A model generated the notes under the pieces. It worked only from the letters and a program-made list of their open reading frames with translations. It had not been told where the DNA came from and made no database searches. DNA of 64,000 nt from Takakia lepidozioides (Eukaryota; Streptophyta; Takakiopsida; Takakiales; Takakiaceae), in the NCBI GenBank assembly GCA_030704615.1, contig CM060732.1, forward strand, positions 17,856,001 to 17,920,000, in the 5' to 3' direction. A program made the position numbers and the translations under genes. Shown here in pieces: positions 21,332 to 29,197 of the stretch (its first letter is position 1; every line of letters begins with the position of its first letter).

Positions 21332-21966
21332 GCCACATGTCCCTTATAGAAAATGTCATCAAGTCCGAATTTCTGTGTTGACAAATGGTTGCAGGCTGCT
21401 TGAAACCATGAACGAATTTGAGAATCCTTTTGCATCATAACTTTTGGGTCATATAGGTACATATGAGGTGGCACCGAAGGTAATACCCAATGATCTCCAC
21501 TGGAATAACTTTGAAAGCGTGTTTGCATCTTTTGTTGCTCAATGTGGTAACGTACCAGAAAACAAGCAGCGTAGTATAGCCCGCACCCCATGACAATACT
21601 TGCTATCTCCTTGGTCTTGGTATAAATGAGTCCATGTACAACCTGGAAAGCAACCAATTCCCTCAACATGGTACCTGCCTCGTGCCAGTATTGTGCAAAG
21701 TGATGATCTTCAATATGTCGATTGTTTGGAAGAACTTTAGTCCTAGTTGCCACTGGCAGCCAAATACGCATGATTTGGTAGTAATGTGCGAATGACTGCG
21801 GAGGACTAAATTCTTTCCAAGCCAAATCCAACATGATGGGAATTTGGTTGAAGGGCATAAGCATAGCCCTGCTGTACTCCCTTGCAGCTGGAGTTTTAGG
21901 TGGGTTAAAAGCGGCATTGCCCCATACCTCCGGCTGTGGTGGCTGTGGTGTGGTTGTAGTAACCAC
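21151..21966 (-). CDS. Third segment of the retrotransposon 3' additional ORF
   Basis: 271 codons in a different frame from the coiled-coil segment just upstream. The two meet in a CCA/CAA repeat near 21985, a likely site of a small indel. Contents: a Pro/Thr-rich start, then a folded-looking region (EYSRAMLMPFNQIPIMLDLAW, SIVMGCGLYYAACFLVRYH) and WTDKELSVYTNFAVQRLHQ. One hydrophobic stretch around residues 120-140 could be a membrane segment or a buried helix. Function unknown. Confidence 0.5.
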   Translation of the reverse strand: MVTTTTPQPPQPEVWGNAAFNPPKTPAAREYSRAMLMPFNQIPIMLDLAWKEFSPPQSFAHYYQIMRIWLPVATRTKVLPNNRHIEDHHFAQYWHEAGTMLRELVAFQVVHGLIYTKTKEIASIVMGCGLYYAACFLVRYHIEQQKMQTRFQSYSSGDHWVLPSVPPHMYLYDPKVMMQKDSQIRSWFQAACNHLSTQKFGLDDIFYKGHVAWKYLHAAPVIGTPLTWTDKELSVYTNFAVQRLHQVVKCKLPDMVGQHCMPQMIPQKFEN

Positions 21967-21974
21967 AGGTTCAG

Positions 21975-23324
21975 CTACTGGTACATGACCTGTTGTGGTG
22001 GTGGTGGTACTGGCTCCTGTATCATTGGCATCTCCTGCACCTCCTGTGAAGACTGAAAAGCCAGAGTTCTGGCTTGCAAATAAGAAGCCATTAGCTGTTC
22101 CTGAGGGATATAGACTCTTTGGTCGATGTTTGAAGTGAGGTCTTCCACTTGAGTCTGGAGTCCGTCTACATCCTCTTGTAACTCTGCTATCCTACTATAG
22201 ACATTGTCTATAGTAGTTGTGGCAATGTTCTGCACCTGCAGTCTGAGCTCATTCATCTCGCTTTGGGTGAGCTTCCGTGGGCTTTTGCCCTCTACTGGCC
22301 CTTGTGCTAACCAGACCTGCATAAGGCTGTTATCCACCAAGCTGCTTGTGGTTCCCCTGAGAGTTTGCTCCTCTCTTAGCTTGTACAATTCCAACTGCTG
22401 TTGTAAAGCCTCCATGCGCTTCGCCTGTGGCTCAACCAATTGCGCATAGGCAGCAAGTAGATTATTGGCTTCCTTCCAAGCCTTGTTACTGACCGCGATT
22501 TCATTTCTATTGGCCACGATGGTTTGTTGCAACTCCACGATGTGTTTCTCTTGATCAGCTTCCATCTGCCTGTATTGCTTGAAAGTATCTTCATTGCGAC
22601 AGATTGTATTCTTCATATCGACAATGAGCTTCATTTGCTCAACATTCTCTTCTTCTGCCTTCGTACATTTTTCCGCTTGACTGTTTATTTCTTTTGTAGA
22701 TTGGTCAAGCATAGTTGTAAATGTAGCACATTGTATCGCCATCCTGTTATGCACTGTCTGCAACTCCGTATGTAGTGCATTCAGTTCTTGCAACTTGCTT
22801 TCATGCTGCACCTGCATTTGGTATAGCTGTTGCTTATGTGCTTCGTGCAACTGGTCTTGCGCGAGGCCTGCCTCAATCAATTGTTGCTTGGCCAATTGCA
22901 AAGCCATTTCTGTATTGCCCAAGTCCTGCTTCATCTTGAGAGTGACCTCTTCATCGACCTTGTTTGCACACTCAGTGGCAAGTCGAGCCTCAAACTCCTT
23001 CCTGAGTTCCTCTTTCAAGGCTGTCAATTGGGTAATTGGAACATGGGATTTGACATAAGTCCCCAACAAATTAAGTGTCCTGCCTATGGAACTCATCAGC
23101 ATTGCCTGTTGAGGGTCATCATGGTGAGGTTGCTGCTGTTCCTCCTGATCTTCAACAGTATGATGTCTCACTAACCATTCAGGCCATTGTCCCACCGGAT
23201 TTTCTTCCTGAACTACTTCATCTATCACCGGTGCTACAGTGTCATGACCTTCCGCCTGTGGTACCTCCGACACAGGTGTGTGTATTATATGCACCTCAGG
23301 ATTTCCCTTGGGCAACTGTTGCAC
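21975..23324 (-). CDS. Coiled-coil segment of the retrotransposon 3' additional ORF
   Basis: 449 codons with a long heptad-rich stretch from about residue 85 to 390 (ALKEELRKEFEARL, KQQLIEAGLAQDQLHEAHKQ, MEALQQQLELYKLREEQ), Gln/Glu/Leu-rich and with few aromatics. It starts in a 40-base overlap with the 596-codon frame; its first codon is GTG, so it is not a separate gene with its own ATG but a frame-shifted continuation. Coiled coils usually serve oligomerisation. It lies after integrase, the place where Athila elements have an envelope-like ORF, but I see no signal peptide or fusion peptide. Confidence 0.55.
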   Translation of the reverse strand: MQQLPKGNPEVHIIHTPVSEVPQAEGHDTVAPVIDEVVQEENPVGQWPEWLVRHHTVEDQEEQQQPHHDDPQQAMLMSSIGRTLNLLGTYVKSHVPITQLTALKEELRKEFEARLATECANKVDEEVTLKMKQDLGNTEMALQLAKQQLIEAGLAQDQLHEAHKQQLYQMQVQHESKLQELNALHTELQTVHNRMAIQCATFTTMLDQSTKEINSQAEKCTKAEEENVEQMKLIVDMKNTICRNEDTFKQYRQMEADQEKHIVELQQTIVANRNEIAVSNKAWKEANNLLAAYAQLVEPQAKRMEALQQQLELYKLREEQTLRGTTSSLVDNSLMQVWLAQGPVEGKSPRKLTQSEMNELRLQVQNIATTTIDNVYSRIAELQEDVDGLQTQVEDLTSNIDQRVYIPQEQLMASYLQARTLAFQSSQEVQEMPMIQEPVPPPPQQVMYQ

Positions 23325-25075
23325 CTCTGGATTTCTGTCTCCTTGACCAGACCAGAATATTCATAGAGAAGGTCCCCTTTCTCTATTTCTGCCACTATCT
23401 GTTCTGTAGTTGGAATATCTATCCCTTCACTTTCCAAATCAATTATTTCGGGTTGAGCTGCATGGATAACTTGTGACCTTGTGACAAGTCGTTCAAGTGG
23501 CTGTGTTGGCTGTGATGCAGAAGTAACTTCCTCCTCCCTCTCTGAAGGTCCTGCTTCCAGTAATAGCATTTGTCTGTGCTGCTGTGCCCCTTCCTGGCCA
23601 TGAGCTTGGGAAACATTATCATGCGGAATCCGTGAAGCCAGTGGATCCGCCACTACAGTCTTTCCCCTTCTCTGCCTCTTAGTCTCGGGTTGTGCTGCTA
23701 GTCCACCCTCACTGTGTGAAGAGCCTTGCTCTTCCATTGCAGTTGTTTCTGGCTCAAACACTCCCATTTCCTTCCTTTCTTGTGCATTAAGTATGCCAGA
23801 ATTAAGGATTATTTGAGCAATGATTGGGCCAGACACTATGATAGGAGACTTTGCGGTAGTACCTTGTAATCTTTTCATCTCCTCTACTAGTGCGTTGTAC
23901 ATTATGTCCGCCCATTGTACCTCTTGTCCCTTCAGGCCTTTGAGTATTTCCTCTGTGAAGGATCTGCTCAAATATTGTTGGTTCTGTTTCAGGGCAATCA
24001 GAACGTTCAATACCTGGCCTATCTCTTTTAACCCTGGGTACACAGCTTTGGTACAAGCATAACCCTGAGTTTTAAAGAAACTCCCTTCTTGGAATAAGTC
24101 CCCTATTTGCAGTCTTGCCCTGTGTTCCTCCACATGCACCTGACCTGCTGGCAATCGAAACAATTGCTGGAGGTATAGGGGAGTAATCATTAATTCAACT
24201 CCCTTCACCGTTGTTGTTCCTGTCCTTGGCTCAAAGTTCTGCAAAAATTGTAACATGTACTGTCTATGGTGTAGTGTCCAATCTAGGCTTTGCAATCCTT
24301 CCAATCTCAGCTCCTCCAGTATCTTTATCGCCTGTGGGGTAGCCATCGTTTGTTTCTGCAGAATTGTGGTGCTCTTCACCCTGATTTCCTCCATTCCTCT
24401 CACTCTCTTCATTTTAGACTCACAGAACTGCTTTGGCTGTAACAACTGCAGGAATGCCTGTAGTGCACAAAGCATAAACGTATGGTTGCCGCAGAAAGCT
24501 ATGGGTAATTTCTTGTAAGCCTGCGGGGCTTGCAAGCATTGCTCAAGAGAAAAGCTCTGCTCTGTCCTTTCGTGTCTATGCCACTGCGTAAGTAATATTG
24601 CGAGCGTATAGTCTGTTAGTTCCTCCATAGTTTCCAAGTTATAGCATTTATGGCCTGTCCTGTCGAGACGCCCGTTACTCAGAACGACGCCGCCTCTTGC
24701 GCTCAATTTCCCTCCATTTTCTTGATCCTTTCTCTGGTTTTCTATTGGCTGTATCCGCTGTGACTGGATTTTAAATTTTATCTTCTTTAGTGGACTTTCC
24801 CTCTTGGATAGTCCACTAGGATCACACATGTGACAAGAATTCGGCTTTTCTGTACTTGCCGTTCGTTCCGTTTCCCTTTTTCCGTACTCATTAATGGGCC
24901 TGGCTTTCATCCCTTTTGACGGCCGTTCTTGTCTTCTTTCTTTTTGACACCTGTCCTTGCACTTCATTGTCTGCTGTGTGTCGCGCCCTGACCTCCACGT
25001 GTCTATTTTTAAAGTAATTTCCGTTTCCTCTTCCGTCATCCATTTTCCTGAAGTTATTATGTGTCCACTTGTCAC
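23285..25075 (-). CDS. First segment of the retrotransposon 3' additional ORF
   Basis: 596 codons beginning just after the minisatellite that ends pol. The start is basic and polar (SKRESPLKKIKFKIQ). The middle, residues about 240-420, looks like a compact helical domain: LQSLDWTLHHRQYMLQFL, VKGVELMITPLYLQQLFRLP, FTEEILKGLKGQEVQWADIM. The 'KG(V)...(T)P..L..LF.LP' arrangement resembles the 'putative plant transposon protein' domains found in extra ORFs of plant Ty3 elements; that match is from memory and untested. A KRQRRGK stretch near residue 470 could be a nuclear signal. The tail is Glu/Gln-rich. Confidence 0.6.
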   Translation of the reverse strand: MTSGHIITSGKWMTEEETEITLKIDTWRSGRDTQQTMKCKDRCQKERRQERPSKGMKARPINEYGKRETERTASTEKPNSCHMCDPSGLSKRESPLKKIKFKIQSQRIQPIENQRKDQENGGKLSARGGVVLSNGRLDRTGHKCYNLETMEELTDYTLAILLTQWHRHERTEQSFSLEQCLQAPQAYKKLPIAFCGNHTFMLCALQAFLQLLQPKQFCESKMKRVRGMEEIRVKSTTILQKQTMATPQAIKILEELRLEGLQSLDWTLHHRQYMLQFLQNFEPRTGTTTVKGVELMITPLYLQQLFRLPAGQVHVEEHRARLQIGDLFQEGSFFKTQGYACTKAVYPGLKEIGQVLNVLIALKQNQQYLSRSFTEEILKGLKGQEVQWADIMYNALVEEMKRLQGTTAKSPIIVSGPIIAQIILNSGILNAQERKEMGVFEPETTAMEEQGSSHSEGGLAAQPETKRQRRGKTVVADPLASRIPHDNVSQAHGQEGAQQHRQMLLLEAGPSEREEEVTSASQPTQPLERLVTRSQVIHAAQPEIIDLESEGIDIPTTEQIVAEIEKGDLLYEYSGLVKETEIQRCNSCPREILRCI

Positions 25076-25081
25076 TGATTC

Positions 25082-25350
25082 TATGGATGGTGTAACTTTA
25101 GTAGGCTGTGTTGAGCTGTGACAGGCTGTGTCATACTGTGTTACGCTGTGATAGGCTGTGATGCACTGTGGTAAGCTGTGATAGGCTGTGACACGCTGTG
25201 GTAGGTTGTTATAGGCTGTGTTGCGCCGTGCTGGGCTGTGATAGGCTGTGTTGCGCCTTGCTGGGCTGTGATAGGCTGTGTCACGTCGTGATGGGCTGTG
25301 ATAGGCTGTGTCATGTCGTGATGGGCTGTGATAGGCTGTGTCACGTTTGT
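25082..25350 (-). repeat. GGCTGTGATA minisatellite at the end of pol
   Basis: Units of about 30 bases, such as GGCTGTGATAGGCTGTGT, span the integrase C-terminus and the spacer to the 3' ORF. On the minus strand they are translated as repeated TQPITAHHDV/TQPITAQQGA at the end of the pol frame. The core GGCTGTG is shared with the LTR minisatellite. Confidence 0.85.
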
Positions 25351-27309
25351 TTTGCCCACCCTGGTCATATATGCTGGGCCTAGCACAAGTGTTCCATACT
25401 CCGTTCGTAACACTGGTGCAGCCCGTGACTGTTCTTGCTTGCGTTCAACATGCAAATCATGCTGCAGGGGTTTGTCATGGATACCACTGTACCCCTTCAA
25501 CTTATTTGCATTGACTCTTCCCAGCATTTCTTTGTTAATGGTTTGTAACATGGCGGTGTTGTTATCATACATCTTTTGTATGACATAAGGTCCTTTCCAT
25601 GGTGATTTAAGCTTAGAAGCTTGAATCTTTCCTTTCTTCTGCAACCATAGAACCAAATCCCCCGTCTTAAAAGTCTTTAACTTGCCTTCATCAAACTGTT
25701 CCTTTCGCTTCATCTGAATTCTGGTCATATTATCAGCTGCATCAGCACGTACTTCTTCCACATGGTATAATTCATGTTTCCTGACCTTGATGGAGTCTTG
25801 CAATTCCATTCTTTTTCCCCACTCCGTTCTCATGGTAGGTAACAGGAATTCCACTGGAAGTAAGGCTTCCATACCATAAACTAATTGGAATGGTGTATAC
25901 TTAGTGGTGACTTTATATGAAGTCCTGTATGACCATAAAGCTGTCAGCAGCTTTGTATCCCAATCCGTTCTGTTTGCATTGACTATCTTAGCCAAGATAG
26001 TACATAGTATTTTGTTGGTAGCCTCTGCCTGCCCATTACCCTGTGGGTAATATGTTGTACTCTTTCTATGCACAATCATAAACTCTTTAGTCAACAACTC
26101 AATGGTCTCATTCATGAAGTGACTTCCTTGATCACTGATAAATTCTAAGGGACAGCCAAATCGTGTAAGTATGTTCTCGTACAGGAACCTTGCTGTGGAC
26201 TTGGCTGTGTTGTCCCTCAAAGCTTTAGCTTCCACCCACTTTGTAGTATAATCAGTGGCTGTAATTATGTACCTGTTTCGTGTATTCTTGGATGGTGGAT
26301 TAATTGGTCCAACAAAGTCTAGTCCCCATTTCTGAAATGGTTCCGTAGGCATTGTAGGATGCAAGGCCATCCTTCCAGATCTCTGCAAAGGTCCTAGCCT
26401 CTGACATTCATCACACTTCTGACAATACTCGTGTACATCTTTGAACAAAGTAGGCCACCAGTATCCTGCGAGTAGTATCTTTCTACTGGTAGTCTCTTCT
26501 CCAAAATGACCTCCAGCCACTCCTTTATGAACTTCCTCCAAGACTTTATTTACTTCATGGTGGTACAAGCATCGTTTTAGTACTCCATCAGGTCCTAACT
26601 TATACATTCTGCTTCCTACCATAGTATAAGGTAAAGCTTTGATAGCAATTCTCTTCCTCTGCTCCTTACCATAACTAGGTGGGCACTGACCATGAGCAAG
26701 GTAGTATCTGATTGGCCACTGCCAATCTAACCATTCATCTGCACTTCCTTGCACCTCCATTACAAATAAACTCGCATCAGGTAACTGATCGTCCACTCCT
26801 GTGGCGGCCTCTCCTGTTGTTAGTCGTGACAAATGATCTGCCACAAGATGCAAACGGCCAGGCTTGTAAATAACCTCGAACTCAAACTCATGCAAGATTA
26901 TTAACCACCTCGCTATCCTTCCACTTATCAAAGGTTTGTTCACCAGATATATCAGAGCCTGGTGATCCACATAAAACATAAACTTTCTTCCCAATAGGTA
27001 ATGCCTGAATTTCTTGACTGCATAAATCATTGCCAATGCTTCTCTTTCCGTTGTGCTATAGTTCCTCTCAGCACTGTTCATCAACCGGCTAGCATAGTAC
27101 ACAGGTGAATCTATATTCCCTGTAACATTCTGGGCTAACACCGCACCCAACGCTTCTCCTGATGCATCGCAGTGAACATGAAATACTACATGCCAGTGAG
27201 GGTTAATCAGCACAGGTGTAGTTGTTACTGACAGTGTAAGTTCCTCAAACGCCTGTTGACATTCAGCTGTCCAGGCAAACACTGCATCTTTCTTCAGAAG
27301 CTTGCTCAA
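25141..27309 (-). CDS. pol: pol, RNase H and integrase
   Basis: 722 codons. The first 130 are RNase H (FHVHCDASGEALGAVLAQ, ATTEREALAMIYAVKKFRHYL, YVDHQALIYLV). Next comes an integrase zinc domain (H...H...C-x2-C: GHFGEETTSRK...YCQKCDECQ) and a catalytic core with the first Asp in WGLDFVGPI, the second in FISDQGSHF and the Glu in PQGNGQAEATNK. The C-terminal GPYVIQKMYDNN part resembles the GPY/F module. There is no chromodomain. It ends in TQPITA repeats coded by a minisatellite. It should be continuous with the protease-RT frame; two single-base losses, near CCCC at 27397 and in TCC near 27376, separate them. Confidence 0.9.
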   Translation of the reverse strand: MSKLLKKDAVFAWTAECQQAFEELTLSVTTTPVLINPHWHVVFHVHCDASGEALGAVLAQNVTGNIDSPVYYASRLMNSAERNYSTTEREALAMIYAVKKFRHYLLGRKFMFYVDHQALIYLVNKPLISGRIARWLIILHEFEFEVIYKPGRLHLVADHLSRLTTGEAATGVDDQLPDASLFVMEVQGSADEWLDWQWPIRYYLAHGQCPPSYGKEQRKRIAIKALPYTMVGSRMYKLGPDGVLKRCLYHHEVNKVLEEVHKGVAGGHFGEETTSRKILLAGYWWPTLFKDVHEYCQKCDECQRLGPLQRSGRMALHPTMPTEPFQKWGLDFVGPINPPSKNTRNRYIITATDYTTKWVEAKALRDNTAKSTARFLYENILTRFGCPLEFISDQGSHFMNETIELLTKEFMIVHRKSTTYYPQGNGQAEATNKILCTILAKIVNANRTDWDTKLLTALWSYRTSYKVTTKYTPFQLVYGMEALLPVEFLLPTMRTEWGKRMELQDSIKVRKHELYHVEEVRADAADNMTRIQMKRKEQFDEGKLKTFKTGDLVLWLQKKGKIQASKLKSPWKGPYVIQKMYDNNTAMLQTINKEMLGRVNANKLKGYSGIHDKPLQHDLHVERKQEQSRAAPVLRTEYGTLVLGPAYMTRVGKTNVTQPITAHHDMTQPITAHHDVTQPITAQQGATQPITAQHGATQPITTYHSVSQPITAYHSASQPITA

Positions 27310-27391
27310 TGGTGCTGCTATTTGTGCATACCTTTTGACAAATCTTCTGTAATAACTGGTTTGCCCAAGGAATCTCGTAGACTTTTAACAT

Positions 27392-29197
27392 TCACTGGGG
27401 TGGAGAGGCTTTAATGGACTCTGTCTTCCTGGGATCCACAAGGAGTCCCTTCTTACACACAATGTGTCCCAGAAGCACCCCTGAGTTCACACAGAAAGTA
27501 CACTTCTCTGGATTCAGGCCCAGACCTCTCATCCTGCATCTGGCCAAACATAACTCCAATTTATGCAAGTGCTCACTCTTAGAGCTGTACACACTGAAAT
27601 CATCCAAGAATACCTGCATGAAATCATCCAGATACTCATGAAAAGATTCACTTATCACTCTCTGAAAGGTCGCTGGTGCATTACAAAGTCCAAAGGGCAT
27701 GACTTTGTATGCATAAGCCCCCCAGTCTGTGATGAAAGCTGTTTTCCCTTGGTCTTCTTCTGCCACTTGCACTTGATTATAACCACTGAAGCCATCCATG
27801 AATGAGTACATCTCATGGCCTGCCACAGTGTCTAATACTGCTTCTGTGAATGGCAAAGGGAAAGGATCTTTCTTCGTACAAGCATTCAGCTTCTTATAGT
27901 TCACACATACTCTTAGTTTGCCATTCTTCTTGGGAACTATAACAATGGGTGACAACCAAGTTGTATACTCTATTGGGTATATAAACTTAGCCTCAGCCAA
28001 CTTCTTTATCTCTTCTCCAACCTTCTGTGCGTAGTTGGGATTCATTCTATACCTCGCCTGCTTGATTGGTACTGACCCTGGTTCCAGTTCAATCTTATGC
28101 TGACAGACTTCAGGTGGTATCCCTTTTAGATCCTCATAGCTCCAAGCAAATACATCTCTGTATTTGATGAACAAGCTTTTAGCTTCTTCGAAGAATTCCG
28201 GCTCCAAATCAGCTCCTACTTTCACCATCCTCGGTTCCTCCTGAGTTCCCACATTTACTTCTCTCACCTGCTCATCAGCTGTGATTGTCCAACCAGTCAC
28301 CACTTCATCCTGTAAGCTCACAGTGGCTGGTTCTTCTAGGATTTCTATTTCTCCTTCTCTCTCTTCATAGAAATGTGATGGGTAAATGCTGGTTTCCTCT
28401 TCAGTTGGTGTTGCTGTCACTACACCACAGCAGATACCTCTCAAACAACTTAGGCTTTCCAGCCGCATCTCTGCAACCTGCTCCCACTCTGGGTGTGCAG
28501 CAAATAGGGTAGCTTCCTGCTCCTCATCCAGTCCTCCTCTCCAGTCATACTCTCTGACTCCTCGAGGTCTTCTTGTAGCAGGTAATCTACTAGATTTCTT
28601 TGTGGTAATTTGTATCTCGTGTATCCCATTATGCACGGTTAGTAACTGAGAATTCCAGTCATGGAATACCCTGGCCTGTTTCAGCCACGGACGTCCCAAT
28701 AATAAGGAGTAAGCCTCCATGACTTCATCCATTTTTAATACAGTTACTGTGATCATAAAGATCATTTTCTGTATCTGTATCTTAACTCCTCTTATTAATC
28801 CCAATGGCTGTACACTTCTTTGATCTGCCATTGTTACTGTAAATGGGGCTGGTTTCATGTTACTTAGACCAAGCTTCTTCCTTAATTGGTCTGTCATGAT
28901 ATTTACTCCAGAACCACCATCTATCAGTACATCAGTTAGTTCTGTGCTTCCAATTCTCAATTGGATTACTGGCATAGAATCATCAAAGTCCATGACTGGT
29001 TCTCGCCCTTCCGGCTTCACATTATAACTGGTCACCTTGCTGTTCAGGTCTGTGTTTCCTGTCTCTTGGGCAATTCGATTGATTGCCTGATACAGCCTGT
29101 GCCTACAATAAGGTGCCACAGCTAATAGCTGTCCAATGGTAATTTCTGCTTTGGTCTGACATATTACTGCAGCCAAAGTCTCTTCATTACTTTGCAT
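27392..29197 (-). CDS. pol: pol, aspartic protease and reverse transcriptase
   Basis: 601 codons starting at ATG 29197 but open further upstream in the -1 frame of gag. The protease motif is LIDGGSGVNIM (DGGSG, a variant of DTG/DSG). The reverse transcriptase carries LRVCVNYKKLN, DGFSGYNQVQV, KVMPFGLCNAPATFQ and the catalytic VFLDDFSVYS (F-L-D-D). The FLDDFSVY form is typical of the Tat/Athila branch rather than chromoviruses (YLDDILV). The frame stops at 27392 after SIKASPPQ, just before where the RNase H connection should continue. The gag overlap is 34 bases and holds a slippery A-AAA-AAG. Confidence 0.92.
   Translation of the reverse strand: MQSNEETLAAVICQTKAEITIGQLLAVAPYCRHRLYQAINRIAQETGNTDLNSKVTSYNVKPEGREPVMDFDDSMPVIQLRIGSTELTDVLIDGGSGVNIMTDQLRKKLGLSNMKPAPFTVTMADQRSVQPLGLIRGVKIQIQKMIFMITVTVLKMDEVMEAYSLLLGRPWLKQARVFHDWNSQLLTVHNGIHEIQITTKKSSRLPATRRPRGVREYDWRGGLDEEQEATLFAAHPEWEQVAEMRLESLSCLRGICCGVVTATPTEEETSIYPSHFYEEREGEIEILEEPATVSLQDEVVTGWTITADEQVREVNVGTQEEPRMVKVGADLEPEFFEEAKSLFIKYRDVFAWSYEDLKGIPPEVCQHKIELEPGSVPIKQARYRMNPNYAQKVGEEIKKLAEAKFIYPIEYTTWLSPIVIVPKKNGKLRVCVNYKKLNACTKKDPFPLPFTEAVLDTVAGHEMYSFMDGFSGYNQVQVAEEDQGKTAFITDWGAYAYKVMPFGLCNAPATFQRVISESFHEYLDDFMQVFLDDFSVYSSKSEHLHKLELCLARCRMRGLGLNPEKCTFCVNSGVLLGHIVCKKGLLVDPRKTESIKASPPQ

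Noticed and set aside
20864-25075. A classical envelope gene of an Athila-type element
   Set aside because: No signal peptide, fusion peptide or C-terminal membrane anchor is visible; only the position fits.
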